A stretch of DNA of 64,000 bases from Flavivirga rizhaonensis (GCF_004791695.1 NZ_SRSO01000002.1:171355-235354); one strand, 5' to 3'. Counted from the first letter of the stretch, positions 1-9,197 are shown. A program made the numbers and translations. Notes: generated by a model not told the origin, from the letters alone.

Positions 1-146
1 TTAAAACCAGATATGGATCTTCGGTTGACGATAGTTTACTAAAATTACAATACGATTTATACTATATCAAGCACAAAAGCTTTTTTCTTGATGTAAATAT
101 TTTGGTTAAAACCATTAGCACTATGATTTTCTTTAGAGGGCAATAA
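1..146 (+). CDS. Partial: C-terminus of a bacterial sugar transferase (undecaprenyl-phosphate glycosyl-1-phosphate transferase type)
   Basis: The window opens inside a gene. The frame starting at base 3 reads about 47 residues to a TAA at 144-146. It contains TRYGSSVDDSLLKLQYDLYY followed by a short basic and hydrophobic tail. A C-terminal YDLYYIKH-type block is characteristic of the membrane-linked sugar transferases that start exopolysaccharide or O-antigen assembly by moving a hexose-1-phosphate onto undecaprenyl phosphate. Only the tail is visible, so the exact sugar and the N-terminal membrane domain cannot be judged. It converges on the DUF4105 gene, with only 8 nt between the two stop codons. 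Confidence 0.6.
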   Translation, partial: KTRYGSSVDDSLLKLQYDLYYIKHKSFFLDVNILVKTISTMIFFRGQ

Positions 147-154
147 TTTTGTTG

Positions 155-1360
155 TCAGTCTTCATTTGCAGTCGTAGTATTCAACTTTTTTATCTTATTG
201 TAATAATAAATTAAATAAAGATATCTAATAAATAAGGCAATTAGTAAAGGAATTAGCCCAATAGCAAATACTTGCACACCAATAATCCAATGCAAGGTTA
301 ATAGGCATAATAGGATTATTAAAAACTTCAAATATTTAATAAACCAACCACTTATTTTTTTTCTAAATAATTGTCGAATAACAAAAATGTTAAGAGTACA
401 TGCCCAAAGCAAATTATAATTTTGATGCGTACCTTTATGATCGGTTGCAAACCAAAGTAATAGCAATAGTATCCCTATGATTCCTGTGATGCTAAAAAGG
501 GTAATATCTAACCAAATACTTTGTTTCTTTTTTTTGTAATCCTTATAAGTTATAAAAAGAATGAATCCACCTATAATACCTAAAATGAATAGAGGACTTG
601 TAAAAAAGGTATTTGGTTTTGGGCTTTCTTTTTTAGAATATAAAACGCGGCTTTCTTTTACTAAGGGTGCATCGCTATTTTTTATTAATGCAGAATCAAA
701 AAACTTGTAAATGTTCTCAGGTAAGAACATATGTTCTTCTGCTGTTGCTTTTTTGTCTATAACTGATCCAAGGGCTACATCTATACCTAAACTTCCCCAA
801 GAATTTCTATTGAGATTATTTTGAATTAAAGTCCTAAAAGTAGCTTCTTTATAATCGCTTGGTGTATTGAAAATAATGGTATTATTTAAGCTAACATTTG
901 CAACATCTTTAATTTTTGTAGCACAATTGTCAAAAAAGAAATCGTATAAATACCTTTTATTTTCGGGCTTGTAATTATTTATTAAAAAGTCGTAAAGCTT
1001 TTGTTTTTCTTCTTGTGAAAGATTTAGAACTTGTTCTTTAATGCTTCTGTTTTGAGATGTATAACTATAAAAAAAATCTTGATAGCGATCTGCACCTATT
1101 AGATAGCTTAATTTTCCCTGAGCAAATTTTAATATAAAATAAGGAGCTTCAAAATCATAAACACCATAGTTAAATACTAAATCAATACCATTTAATCTGT
1201 CAGTAATTCTAAAGGCACTATGACCAAAAGAGTCATTTAAAGAAGCACCTGGACCAATAGTTAATACACTAATGCTTGCTTCTTGAGATAACGTGTTTTT
1301 TTGAGCTGAGCCAATTGCAGCAAATAAAAAAATAAATAAGAAGAGTAATGTTTTATGCAT
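155..1360 (-). CDS. DUF4105 (Lnb N-terminal-like periplasmic domain) membrane protein
   Basis: 401 residues. An N-terminal signal peptide (hydrophobic residues 3-18 ending near GSAQ) precedes a DUF4105 domain over roughly residues 28-230, recognisable by the GPGASLNDSFGHSAFRI block and the later FFFDNCATKIKD block. Conserved Ser/His and Asn/Cys in such blocks suggest a papain-like hydrolase fold, but no activity is established here. After residue 250 there are about five membrane segments, so the catalytic part should face the periplasm and be anchored by the C-terminal half. The gene lies downstream of the PorV-like gene, separated by a 162-bp inverted-repeat element. The domain assignment is firm and the function unknown. 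Confidence 0.8.
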   Translation of the reverse strand: MHKTLLFLFIFLFAAIGSAQKNTLSQEASISVLTIGPGASLNDSFGHSAFRITDRLNGIDLVFNYGVYDFEAPYFILKFAQGKLSYLIGADRYQDFFYSYTSQNRSIKEQVLNLSQEEKQKLYDFLINNYKPENKRYLYDFFFDNCATKIKDVANVSLNNTIIFNTPSDYKEATFRTLIQNNLNRNSWGSLGIDVALGSVIDKKATAEEHMFLPENIYKFFDSALIKNSDAPLVKESRVLYSKKESPKPNTFFTSPLFILGIIGGFILFITYKDYKKKKQSIWLDITLFSITGIIGILLLLLWFATDHKGTHQNYNLLWACTLNIFVIRQLFRKKISGWFIKYLKFLIILLCLLTLHWIIGVQVFAIGLIPLLIALFIRYLYLIYYYNKIKKLNTTTANED

Positions 1361-1372
1361 CTAAACAAATAT

Positions 1373-1534
1373 TGAAGTGGTTTGAACTTTTTTGATTGAA
1401 GCGAAAAATAGTAATTTTATTCCCAAATGAAGACTTTTTTGAGTTGCATAGCTTCGCTACGGAGTAATAAAAAGACAAAATGTGAGGATAAAAGAACATT
1501 TTGCAGCCAATTATAAAAAGTTTAAACCACTTCA
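1373..1534 (-). repeat. 162-bp terminal-inverted-repeat element, copy 1
   Basis: Left end 1373-1392 (TGAAGTGGTTTGAACTTTTT) and right end 1515-1534 are inverted repeats matching at 19 of 20 positions. The right end abuts the TAA (1535-1537) of the PorV-like gene. A second element of exactly the same length lies at 62367-62528, is alignable internally in the same orientation, and sits just after another minus-strand stop codon. The interior holds a smaller dyad around gcatagcttcgctacg. It could be a non-autonomous mobile element or a structured 3' end. Confidence 0.75.
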
Positions 1535-2632
1535 TTATCTAAAAATACTAAAATCCAATTTTAAAGAAAATACATTTGAATATAAAGCAACACTTTGGTC
1601 TCCAATATCGGTAAAAGCATAATCTATTTGAACACCATTGTATTTGAAGCCTACACCAAAGCTAGGTTGAAAGCTTAGTTGTTCAGAATTGTCAATTTGT
1701 AATTCGTTTTGAAAATTTCCCATACCAGCACGCAAATAAACCATGTCTATATATCCAAATTCGAAACCAAGCGCGGGATTTACACTGGCAAAAGATGATG
1801 AAATAATATCATTGTTTTCTTCAAAACGAACATTTAAATTTAATGCTGTTAGTAATGTGTAATCATAGTTAAAATCGATTAGTTTTGAAATACCAATCTG
1901 TAATTTTGGAATGGTAATTTCGGTAGTTTCTGGTAACTCTTGATTTTGACCTGCTACTGCATTTTGGATCTTAGCAAATTCGTCTTCATCAATAGCCCAG
2001 GCATTAAAAGTTGTGGTAATATCACGAGCCATCACACCAAATTTCCAGTTGTTATTAGTCTCAAACTGTACCCCCAAATCTAAACCGAAACCCCAGGAAG
2101 AAGCGAAATCACCAATAACCCTCCGTATTACTTTGGCATTTACACCATATTTTAAACCTTGTACAGGAAGATGCCTTGCATACGAAAATGTTAATCCATA
2201 GTCTGCTGTAGAAAATAAACTAATTCTATCATAATTAATATTTCCCTGTTCATCAATAAGTTGAGTCGTGTTTAAAATATCATCAACAGCAAAACGAATT
2301 AATGATATGCCTACAGCACTTTGTTTATCTATAGGCATGGCATAAGCAACATAGTCATAATTAGCAATATTTGCAAAATAACTAGAGTGCATTAAAGCTA
2401 ATTGATTGTCTTCAATTTTTAATAAACCAGCAGGATTCCAATAACCAGAATTAACATCGGCAGAATGAGACGTTACAGCACTGCTCATACCCAAAGCAGC
2501 AGCATCCACACCAATGTTCATAAACTCATTAGAATATTTTCTAACAGTTTGACTAAATATTGATACAGATAGTGCACAAAACAATGCAGTTATGTAAGTT
2601 TTCAATCGCAATTTTTTTACAAAGATGCACAT
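1535..2632 (-). CDS. PorV/PorQ-family outer-membrane protein (PorV2-like)
   Basis: 365 residues with a signal peptide (ALFCALSVSIFSQ). It then has the family opening NIGVDAAALGMSSAVTSHSADVNSGYWNPAGL and regularly spaced amphipathic strands expected of an FadL-like beta barrel, ending in aromatic residues (KLDFSIFR). PorV is the shuttle protein of the type IX secretion system (T9SS); paralogues of this length are common in Flavobacteriaceae, and this is probably the paralogue rather than PorV itself. Start choice is uncertain: a CATCTTTG promoter-like box overlaps the first codons, so a downstream TTG (codon 8 or 10) close to the signal peptide may be the true start. T9SS-type surface genes occur again at 42794-51023. 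Confidence 0.75.
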   Translation of the reverse strand: MCIFVKKLRLKTYITALFCALSVSIFSQTVRKYSNEFMNIGVDAAALGMSSAVTSHSADVNSGYWNPAGLLKIEDNQLALMHSSYFANIANYDYVAYAMPIDKQSAVGISLIRFAVDDILNTTQLIDEQGNINYDRISLFSTADYGLTFSYARHLPVQGLKYGVNAKVIRRVIGDFASSWGFGLDLGVQFETNNNWKFGVMARDITTTFNAWAIDEDEFAKIQNAVAGQNQELPETTEITIPKLQIGISKLIDFNYDYTLLTALNLNVRFEENNDIISSSFASVNPALGFEFGYIDMVYLRAGMGNFQNELQIDNSEQLSFQPSFGVGFKYNGVQIDYAFTDIGDQSVALYSNVFSLKLDFSIFR

Positions 2633-2917
2633 AATACCTATTTAATCATAAAATATCAGATTTAAACTTGCTCATTTTTCATTTTATTTATCTACCCGTT
2701 AATTTCCATAACATATCGTATGTTAATTAATTATAGTATGTAAAAATGGAAAGCAGTAATTATTCTGTATGTTATTTCATAGTTAAATTAGCTTAATTTG
2801 TCAATCTATTAAACTTGAAATTATAATAGATATTGTTTAATTCTTGTTTTACACAATAATTGTTTGTTATTTTTACCGAAAGAATTCCTAAATATTAATA
2901 GCAATAAGAATCTACAT

Positions 2918-3664
2918 ATGAAAAAACATATTCCTAATGCATTAACACTTTTAAACTTATTATGCGGAAGTATTGCGGTTATTTTTGTGATTGATAATAA
3001 TTTTATTGCTGCCTCTTTATTTGTTTTCCTAGGTATATTTTTTGATTTTTTAGATGGTTTTGCAGCCAGAAAACTAAATGTTCAAAGTGAATTGGGTTTA
3101 CAGTTGGATTCACTTGCAGATATGGTAACTAGTGGCTTAGTTCCAGGACTTATAATGTATAAATTACTATCGTTAACTATAAACACTTCAGATAAGATAA
3201 ATAATGATTGGTCTTCGAATACGGATTGGTTGGATTTTAATTTACCAATACTTCCGCTTTTAGGATTATTTATAACATTAGCTTCAGCATATCGTTTAGC
3301 AAATTTTAATTTGGATACCGAACAACAAAGTTATTTTAAAGGTTTACCAACGCCAGCAAATACCTTGTTAATAGTGTCGTTACCATTAATAATGGAGTTT
3401 CAGAATAATGATTTTATTAATGCCATTATCCTTAATAAATGGTTTTTAATTGGGTTAACGCTTTTAAGTTGTTACATATTAAATGCTAATATTAAATTAT
3501 TCGCTTTAAAGTTTAAAGATAGGAGCTTTAAAACAAATGCAACAAGATACATTTTTATAATACTTTGTATCGTGTTACTAATTGTATTGCAGTTTGCTGC
3601 GATACCAGTTATTATTTTACTTTATATAATCATGTCGCTTATAGGCAATTTAACCTCCAAATAA
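2918..3664 (+). CDS. pssA: CDP-diacylglycerol--serine O-phosphatidyltransferase
   Basis: 248 residues from the ATG at 2918; an upstream in-frame ATG at 2864 adds 18 residues that do not look like family sequence. The CDP-alcohol phosphatidyltransferase signature is complete: D43-x2-D46-G47-x2-A50-R51-x8-G60-x3-D64-x3-D68, within DFLDGFAARK and LQLDSLADM. About seven membrane helices follow. The enzyme condenses CDP-diacylglycerol with L-serine to phosphatidylserine, the precursor of phosphatidylethanolamine, in the inner membrane. The NALTLLNLLCG opening matches bacterial PssA type II. The DUF808 gene begins 6 nt after its stop, suggesting co-transcription. Confidence 0.9.
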   Translation: MKKHIPNALTLLNLLCGSIAVIFVIDNNFIAASLFVFLGIFFDFLDGFAARKLNVQSELGLQLDSLADMVTSGLVPGLIMYKLLSLTINTSDKINNDWSSNTDWLDFNLPILPLLGLFITLASAYRLANFNLDTEQQSYFKGLPTPANTLLIVSLPLIMEFQNNDFINAIILNKWFLIGLTLLSCYILNANIKLFALKFKDRSFKTNATRYIFIILCIVLLIVLQFAAIPVIILLYIIMSLIGNLTSK

Positions 3665-3670
3665 TTACGA

Positions 3671-4564
3671 ATGGCATCAGGATTTTTTGCACTACTAGAT
3701 GATATAGCAGCTTTAATGGATGACGTTGTGGTAATGAGTAAGATTACTACAAAAAAGACAGCTGGTATTTTAGGTGATGATTTAGCGGTGAATGCTGAAA
3801 AAGCTACAGGATTTGTTTCTTCCAGAGAGTTGCCTGTTTTGTGGGCAATTACTAAGGGGTCAGCGCTCAACAAATTAATTATTTTACCGATAGCTTTTTT
3901 ATTAAGTGCTTTTGCGCCTTGGGCTGTTACCTTATCATTAGTATTAGGAGGGGTTTATTTGGCTTTTGAGGGAGCGGAAAAAATATATGAATTTTTTGTG
4001 CCTCATAAACATGCTAAAGAGACTATTGATAATTCAGACTTATCGAAGGAAGACCAATTAACTCTCGAAAAAAAGAAAATAAAATCAGCCATTTTTACTG
4101 ATTTTATTTTATCAGTTGAGATCGTAATCATTGCTTTAGGGACCGTTTTAGGTAAGCCAATTTTGTTTCAGGTATTGGTTGTAACAATTGTAGCTTTAAT
4201 TGCAACTATAGGTGTTTATGGGATCGTTGCGCTTATTGTTAGGATGGATGATTTAGGATATAAACTTGTTAGTTATAGTGGTAAGGAAAAAAGTATTTCA
4301 AAGGCTATTGGAAACTTTTTAATTAGAGCACTTCCAGTTATTATTAAAAGCTTATCTGTAATTGGTACCATTGCCTTAATTTTGGTAGCAGGAGGCATAT
4401 TTGTTCATAATATTGAATTCTTCCATCACTTTTTGGAAGTGTTGCCTACTTATATAAAAGATTTTATAGTTGGATTATTGGTTGGTTTAGCTGCTCTTCT
4501 AGTAGTTAAATTATTTAAAGCAGTTAAAAAGAAATTATTGAAAGATAAAGGAACAGAAGTATAA
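3671..4564 (+). CDS. DUF808 (YedI-type) inner-membrane protein
   Basis: 297 residues. The N-terminus MASGFFALLDDIAALMDDVV and the following TTKKTAGILGDDLAVNAEKA block are diagnostic of the DUF808 family. Several hydrophobic segments (roughly residues 70-100, 135-190, 220-245 and 265-285) indicate a polytopic membrane protein. The molecular function is unknown; no catalytic motif is visible. It is likely in one transcript with pssA. It ends 22 nt before the stop codon of the convergent ribbon-helix-helix gene. Confidence 0.85.
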   Translation: MASGFFALLDDIAALMDDVVVMSKITTKKTAGILGDDLAVNAEKATGFVSSRELPVLWAITKGSALNKLIILPIAFLLSAFAPWAVTLSLVLGGVYLAFEGAEKIYEFFVPHKHAKETIDNSDLSKEDQLTLEKKKIKSAIFTDFILSVEIVIIALGTVLGKPILFQVLVVTIVALIATIGVYGIVALIVRMDDLGYKLVSYSGKEKSISKAIGNFLIRALPVIIKSLSVIGTIALILVAGGIFVHNIEFFHHFLEVLPTYIKDFIVGLLVGLAALLVVKLFKAVKKKLLKDKGTEV

Positions 4565-4586
4565 TAAACTAAAGGAATTAAAGAGT

Positions 4587-4763
4587 TTAATTGTTTTCTC
4601 CAGAGTCTTTATTTTTAGGACTACGTTTAGCCTTTTTTAAGCTTTCGTTTAACATCCACTCAATTTGGCCATTTGTGCTGCGGAATTCATCCGCAGCCCA
4701 TTTTTCTATAGCTTTAAGCATATCTTCATTTATTCGTAATGCAAACGCCTTTTTCTTAGCCAT
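4587..4763 (-). CDS. Small Arc-type ribbon-helix-helix DNA-binding protein
   Basis: 58 residues from ATG (4761-4763) to TAA (4587-4589). Sequence begins MAKKKAFALRINEDMLKAIE, then EKWAADEFRSTNGQIEWML and a charged tail. The short basic beta strand (AFALRIN), a helix, a turn and a second helix with NGQIEWMLNE fit the Arc/MetJ ribbon-helix-helix fold, in which a dimer reads the major groove with the paired strand. It lies 54 nt downstream of the SPFH gene on the same strand, so the two are probably one operon. It may be an autoregulator or an antitoxin-like protein; no toxin partner is visible. Confidence 0.75.
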   Translation of the reverse strand: MAKKKAFALRINEDMLKAIEKWAADEFRSTNGQIEWMLNESLKKAKRSPKNKDSGENN

Positions 4764-4817
4764 TTGAGTTATTAATTATTTTGATAAATTTAAAATACAA
4801 AAATGTAAATGTATTGT

Positions 4818-5678
4818 TTATTGATTTAAAGTGCCAGTATTTAAAACAGGAGAAGCATCTTTATCACCGCAGAGTATAACCATAAGATTACTAACCATAG
4901 CTGCTTTTCGCTCTTCATCTAAATCTACAATACTTTTCTTTCCTAATTCTTCAAGAGCCATTTCAACCATACTCACAGCCCCTTCTACAATTTTATGTCT
5001 GGCAGCTACTATCGCTGTCGCTTGTTGACGTTTTAACATCGCATTTGCAATTTCTTGAGCATACGCTAAATAACCAATTCTAGCTTCTAATACTTCAATA
5101 CCTGCAATAGATAGACGCTCATGTATTTCTTTTTCTAAAGCTTCACTAACTTCGTTAACACTGGATCGTAGTGTAATATCTTCAGTATGCCCATCATCTG
5201 CAAAATTATCGTAAGGATACATGCTTGCCAATTTACGAACAGCCGCATCTGTTTGCACACGAACGAAGTTTTCATAATTGTCTACATCAAAGGCCGCTTT
5301 ATAAGTGTCTTGGACTTTCCAAACTAAAATCGTACTAATCATAATAGGGTTACCAAGCTTATCATTCACTTTTAAACGCTCACTATCAAAATTACTAGCA
5401 CGCAGAGAAATTTTCTTTTTTGTGAAGAGAGGATTTACCCAATAGAAGCCATTTTTATTAATAGTACCTACATATTTTCCAAAAAGCAATAATACCCTCG
5501 AGTTATTTGGCTGTACCATTACAAAACCAGGTTTAATAGATATCGCAATGATTATAAATAAAATAAAAATGAAATTTTTAGTTATAATTAAGGTAATGAT
5601 ACTTCCAAAAAACATAATTAAAACAACGGATAGCATGAGATATCCGTTAGCGGGTGTAATGATTTTTTCTTCTTTCAT
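4818..5678 (-). CDS. SPFH/band 7 (stomatin-prohibitin-like) membrane protein
   Basis: 286 residues. Two closely spaced N-terminal hydrophobic stretches (about residues 12-50) are followed by the SPFH domain (VMVQPNNSRVLLLFGKYVGT, then RASNFDSERLKVNDKLGNPI) and a helical C-terminal part with ARIGYLAYAQEIANAMLKRQ, the usual flotillin/stomatin oligomerisation helix. Such proteins form ring-like scaffolds in membrane microdomains and often pair with proteases or ion channels. No NfeD or FtsH partner is adjacent; the only likely operon partner is the small ribbon-helix-helix gene. Confidence 0.85.
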   Translation of the reverse strand: MKEEKIITPANGYLMLSVVLIMFFGSIITLIITKNFIFILFIIIAISIKPGFVMVQPNNSRVLLLFGKYVGTINKNGFYWVNPLFTKKKISLRASNFDSERLKVNDKLGNPIMISTILVWKVQDTYKAAFDVDNYENFVRVQTDAAVRKLASMYPYDNFADDGHTEDITLRSSVNEVSEALEKEIHERLSIAGIEVLEARIGYLAYAQEIANAMLKRQQATAIVAARHKIVEGAVSMVEMALEELGKKSIVDLDEERKAAMVSNLMVILCGDKDASPVLNTGTLNQ

Positions 5679-6014
5679 GATTTGTGTTTTAATTTAAAAT
5701 GATATTATTTTGATATCATAAAGATATAAATAAATTTTTGATATTTTGAAATATTTAATGTTGTTTTTTATAAAATTGTTTTTGATTCATAATAGCTATG
5801 AGTCAAAAAGTGAGTAAAATATGTGTGTAAAGTAAAAAGAAGAAAAAGATAATCTTAATAGGAGAGACTTGTCTAAAGATTGGACTTATCTACCTGAATA
5901 AAAATACAGAAGTGATATAATATTTATAATACTCAAGTGGATTCCTGCCTTCGCAGGAATGACAAAGAGCACAAGAAAAGTGAGAAATAATCAAAAGGCA
6001 CTTAACTTGCTTGT
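5679..6014. other. Gene-free interval with one palindromic repeat
   Basis: 336 bases between the SPFH gene and lptB. I find no plausible coding frame. The first half is very AT-rich and presumably carries the SPFH promoter on the minus strand. The only distinct structure is a short perfect palindrome at 5941-5960. Confidence 0.6.
5941..5960. repeat. REP-like palindrome
   Basis: ATTCCTGC (5941-5948), loop CTTC, GCAGGAAT (5953-5960): a perfect 8-bp stem, flanked by aagtgg and gaca. It sits just downstream of the lptB stop codon and resembles dispersed short palindromes common in bacterial intergenic DNA. It could act as a weak transcript end for lptB. Confidence 0.6.
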
Positions 6015-6755
6015 CTAATCTCGGATTTTCTTCTTGCGAAGTTCAAAATTCTGACCTAAATATACCTTACGTACCATTTCATCGTTGGCTAGCTCTTCTG
6101 GCTTACCAGCTTTAAGAATACTACCTTCAAACATTAAATATGTTCTATCGGTAATAGCTAGTGTTTCTTGTACATTGTGATCGGTAATTAAAATACCAAT
6201 ATTTTTTTTGGTAAGCTGTGCCACAATACGTTGTATATCTTCAACAGCCACTGGGTCTACACCAGCAAATGGTTCATCTAATAAAATAAAACTTGGATCT
6301 GTTGCTAGGGCACGTGCAATCTCTGTACGTCGACGTTCACCACCCGATAATAAATCCCCTCGACTTTTTCGAATATGACCTAAACCAAATTCTTCAATAA
6401 GAGACTCCATTTTATGATGTTGTTCCTGCTTACTTAGTTTTGTAAGTTGTAAAACACTTAGAATATTATCTTCAATACTTAATTTTCTAAAAACAGAAGC
6501 TTCTTGTGCCAAATAGCCAATACCATTCTGTGCACGTTTGTACATTGGGTATTTAGTAATTTCTGTATTGTCTAAGAAAATATGACCACCATTGGGTTTT
6601 ATCAAGCCAACAATCATATAAAAAGATGTCGTTTTCCCTGCTCCATTAGGTCCTAAAAGACCAACAATTTCACCTTGATTAACTTCAAGAGAAACATCTT
6701 TAACTACTTTTCGTCCACTATAGGACTTCATCAAATTTTGGGCTTTTAAAATCAT
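6015..6755 (-). CDS. lptB: Lipopolysaccharide export ABC transporter ATPase LptB
   Basis: 246 residues, full length. Walker [10 protein letters not shown] at 35-43, a Q-loop in [15 protein letters not shown], the ABC signature LSGGE at 136-140 in the LptB-specific form [11 protein letters not shown], Walker B ending D160-E161, and switch His193 in ITDHNVQE. LptB powers the LptB2FG complex, which extracts LPS from the inner membrane and pushes it along the Lpt bridge. It is the last gene of the kdsD-tatC-CMD-lptB run on this strand. KdsD makes the Kdo precursor, so two LPS steps share the neighbourhood. Confidence 0.95.
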   Translation of the reverse strand: MILKAQNLMKSYSGRKVVKDVSLEVNQGEIVGLLGPNGAGKTTSFYMIVGLIKPNGGHIFLDNTEITKYPMYKRAQNGIGYLAQEASVFRKLSIEDNILSVLQLTKLSKQEQHHKMESLIEEFGLGHIRKSRGDLLSGGERRRTEIARALATDPSFILLDEPFAGVDPVAVEDIQRIVAQLTKKNIGILITDHNVQETLAITDRTYLMFEGSILKAGKPEELANDEMVRKVYLGQNFELRKKKIRD

Positions 6756-6865
6756 AAGTTATATACTGAACGCTAAAAATAGTAAAATCATATACACTAT
6801 TATAGCAGATGTTCTAATTTTATCTTGTTTGTTATTTTTAAAGGTAGTTAGTGGGGCAAATCTAT

Positions 6866-7213
6866 TTAATTCTGAGCTTCCAAGGCATCCCAAAATTCGT
6901 AAGCACGACGTAAATGAGGAATAACTATGGTGCCGCCAACTAAAGTAGCAATGCTTAAAGCTTCAACAACTTCCTCCTTTTTTAAACCAATTTTATAACT
7001 GGTTTCCATATGGTATTTTATACAATCATCACAACGTAAAACTGTCGAGGCTACTAAACCTAAAAGCTCTTTCGTTTTAACATTTAAAGCGCCTTCAGCA
7101 TAAGCATTAGTATCTAAATTGAAGATGCGTTTAATAACCTTGTTATTATCTGCTAAAATTTTATCGTTCATTCTAGAACGATATTCGTTGAATTCGTTAA
7201 AAATATCAGACAT
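6866..7213 (-). CDS. Carboxymuconolactone decarboxylase (AhpD-like) family protein
   Basis: 115 residues from the ATG at 7211-7213. A longer in-frame start at 7249 would lie inside tatC, and the MSDIFNEF start fits the family. The AhpD-type redox motif C61-D-D-C64-x3-H68 is intact, followed by a GGTIVIPHLRRAYEF helix. Members of this family are alkylhydroperoxidase-like or decarboxylase enzymes; the CxxCxxxH motif favours the former, but the substrate is unknown. The start codon overlaps the tatC stop by 8 nt, indicating translational coupling. Confidence 0.85.
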   Translation of the reverse strand: MSDIFNEFNEYRSRMNDKILADNNKVIKRIFNLDTNAYAEGALNVKTKELLGLVASTVLRCDDCIKYHMETSYKIGLKKEEVVEALSIATLVGGTIVIPHLRRAYEFWDALEAQN

Positions 7214-8030
7214 GTTGTTTTTCTTTTCTTTTTTGATTTCTAATAACAATCTTAGAAATATAAATACTCACTTGGTATAAAATTATAATTGGAATGGCTA
7301 CAATAACTTGACTGGCAATGTCTGGTGGTGTAATAATAGCAGAAAGTATTAATACAACTACCAAGGCATATTTTCTGTATTTTCTCAATATTTCGGGAGT
7401 TACCAAACCTATTTTTGTTAAAAAATAGATGATAATGGGTAGCTCAAAAATTAAACCTGAAGCCAATGCAGAAGAGCGTACCAAGGCAATATAAGAACTA
7501 ATATCAATTTGATTGTCTACTAAGTCTGCTATACTATAATTAGCCAAAAAGTTAAGTGATAGAGGTGTTACAATATAATAACCAAACAATACGCCTATGA
7601 AAAATAAAATTGATGATATAATTATAAAACCACGAGAGTGTTTACGCTCGTTATTATGTAAACCTGGACTAATAAATTTCCAAAGCTGATAAATAACGTA
7701 CGGAAAAGAAATAATAAAACCTGCTAAAATAGCTGTCCAAATATCTGCTGAAAATTGTCCTGCCATAGTACGATTTTGTATTATCATTGGCATTTCTTCA
7801 GCACAAAAGGTGGTGTTAATACCTATAAAATTTGCCGTATTACATAGAAAATGATAGGTTGGGAAAGTCATGTCTAAAGGTGCGAAAATGATTTCCTTAA
7901 AAATAAACCTACTAAAAATAAAAGCTAAAGTAGCAACTATTACAACTGCTAAACAAATTCTAATTAAATGCCACCTTAAATCTTCAAGATGATCTAAAAA
8001 AGACATCTCATTTATCTCTTTTTTTGCCAT
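7206..8030 (-). CDS. tatC: Sec-independent (twin-arginine) protein translocase subunit TatC
   Basis: 274 residues, six predicted membrane segments. The N-terminal cytoplasmic motif FLDHLEDLRWHLI carries conserved E16 and R19, and the second helix region has FPYVIYQLWKFISPGLHNNERK, the hallmark of TatC. TatC with TatA recognises twin-arginine signal peptides and exports folded proteins. tatA is not in this window. The gene starts 1 nt inside the kdsD stop codon and overlaps the following CMD gene by 8 nt, so the operon is compact. Confidence 0.95.
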   Translation of the reverse strand: MAKKEINEMSFLDHLEDLRWHLIRICLAVVIVATLAFIFSRFIFKEIIFAPLDMTFPTYHFLCNTANFIGINTTFCAEEMPMIIQNRTMAGQFSADIWTAILAGFIISFPYVIYQLWKFISPGLHNNERKHSRGFIIISSILFFIGVLFGYYIVTPLSLNFLANYSIADLVDNQIDISSYIALVRSSALASGLIFELPIIIYFLTKIGLVTPEILRKYRKYALVVVLILSAIITPPDIASQVIVAIPIIILYQVSIYISKIVIRNQKRKEKQHV

Positions 8031-8995
8031 TATATAATGCCTTCTTTTATTAAATCGTGTAAATGAATCACGCCTGCATACTTTCCATTTTCTTCAACAA
8101 GCAACTGAGATATGCCATTTGCCTCCATAACCTCTAAAGCTTCAACAGCCATAGCGTCAGCGTTAATGCGTTTTGGATTAACACCCATAATATCATTTGC
8201 AGTAAGCGATGAAAAATCATCAACTTTACTTAACATTCTACGCAAATCGCCATCAGTAATAATACCTGTAATTTCATCATTTTCTACAACAGCAGTAACG
8301 CCTAACATTTTTTCAGTAATCTCTATGATGATGTCTTTTATGTTTGTAGATGGAATTACTTTAGGCTTTTCGTTTACAGATGATATATCTTGAACACGTA
8401 AATATAATTTTTTTCCTAAGGCACCTCCAGGATGATATTTTGCAAAATCATTACTAGAAAAACCTCGTAGTTCTAATAAGCAAACTGCTAGAGCATCACC
8501 AATAACTAACTGAGCGGTTGTACTCGTAGTTGGTGCTAAATTATTTGGACAAGCTTCTTTTTCAACATAAGCATTTAGAATATAATCTGCTTGTTGTCCT
8601 AAAAAGGAATCTTCATTTCCCGTTATAGCAATCATTTTATTGTTAGCACTTTTAATAAGAGGAACTAAAACTTTAATTTCTGGCGTATTTCCACTTTTAG
8701 AAATACAAATAACGACATCATCTTTAAGAATAAGCCCTAGATCACCATGAATGGCGTCTGCCGCGTGCATAAAAATGGACGGTGTTCCAGTTGAGTTTAA
8801 TGTGGCTACAATTTTATTAGCAATAATGGCACTTTTTCCAATTCCTGTAATAATTACTCGACCTTTGGAATTATAAATGAGTTGCACCGCATCGGCAAAA
8901 TCATCAGTTATTAAATTAGCTAGGTTTGAAATAGCTTGACTTTCTGTATTTATTGTTAGTTTTGCGGTTTGTTTAATAGAATTTTTACTATTCAA
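8030..8995 (-). CDS. kdsD: KpsF/GutQ-type sugar-phosphate isomerase (arabinose-5-phosphate isomerase)
   Basis: 321 residues. A SIS domain (about residues 35-180) includes GRVIITGIGKSAIIANKIVA and ISKSGNTPEI, and two CBS domains occupy about 205-260 and 270-320. This SIS-CBS-CBS order is that of D-arabinose-5-phosphate isomerase, which converts ribulose-5-phosphate to arabinose-5-phosphate, the first committed precursor of Kdo in LPS. HAADAIHGDLGLI carries the expected histidine. It is first in the operon and is divergent from recQ across about 200 bp. Confidence 0.9.
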   Translation of the reverse strand: MNSKNSIKQTAKLTINTESQAISNLANLITDDFADAVQLIYNSKGRVIITGIGKSAIIANKIVATLNSTGTPSIFMHAADAIHGDLGLILKDDVVICISKSGNTPEIKVLVPLIKSANNKMIAITGNEDSFLGQQADYILNAYVEKEACPNNLAPTTSTTAQLVIGDALAVCLLELRGFSSNDFAKYHPGGALGKKLYLRVQDISSVNEKPKVIPSTNIKDIIIEITEKMLGVTAVVENDEITGIITDGDLRRMLSKVDDFSSLTANDIMGVNPKRINADAMAVEALEVMEANGISQLLVEENGKYAGVIHLHDLIKEGII

Positions 8996-9197
8996 AATTT
9001 ATATTTTTTTTAGTTGATGCTTTTAAAGATTTTATTATCTTTAATGGTAATCAAATTAAATTTTGTTGTACTTTGGATTTTCGTTACAAAACTAACGAAA
9101 AAAAAATGAGGGGATCTCTAAACGCGCTATTAAATTAATCATTGAAGTTTTAATATTTTAGTGTATGATAATAAGTAAATAAATTTTTATACAGTTC

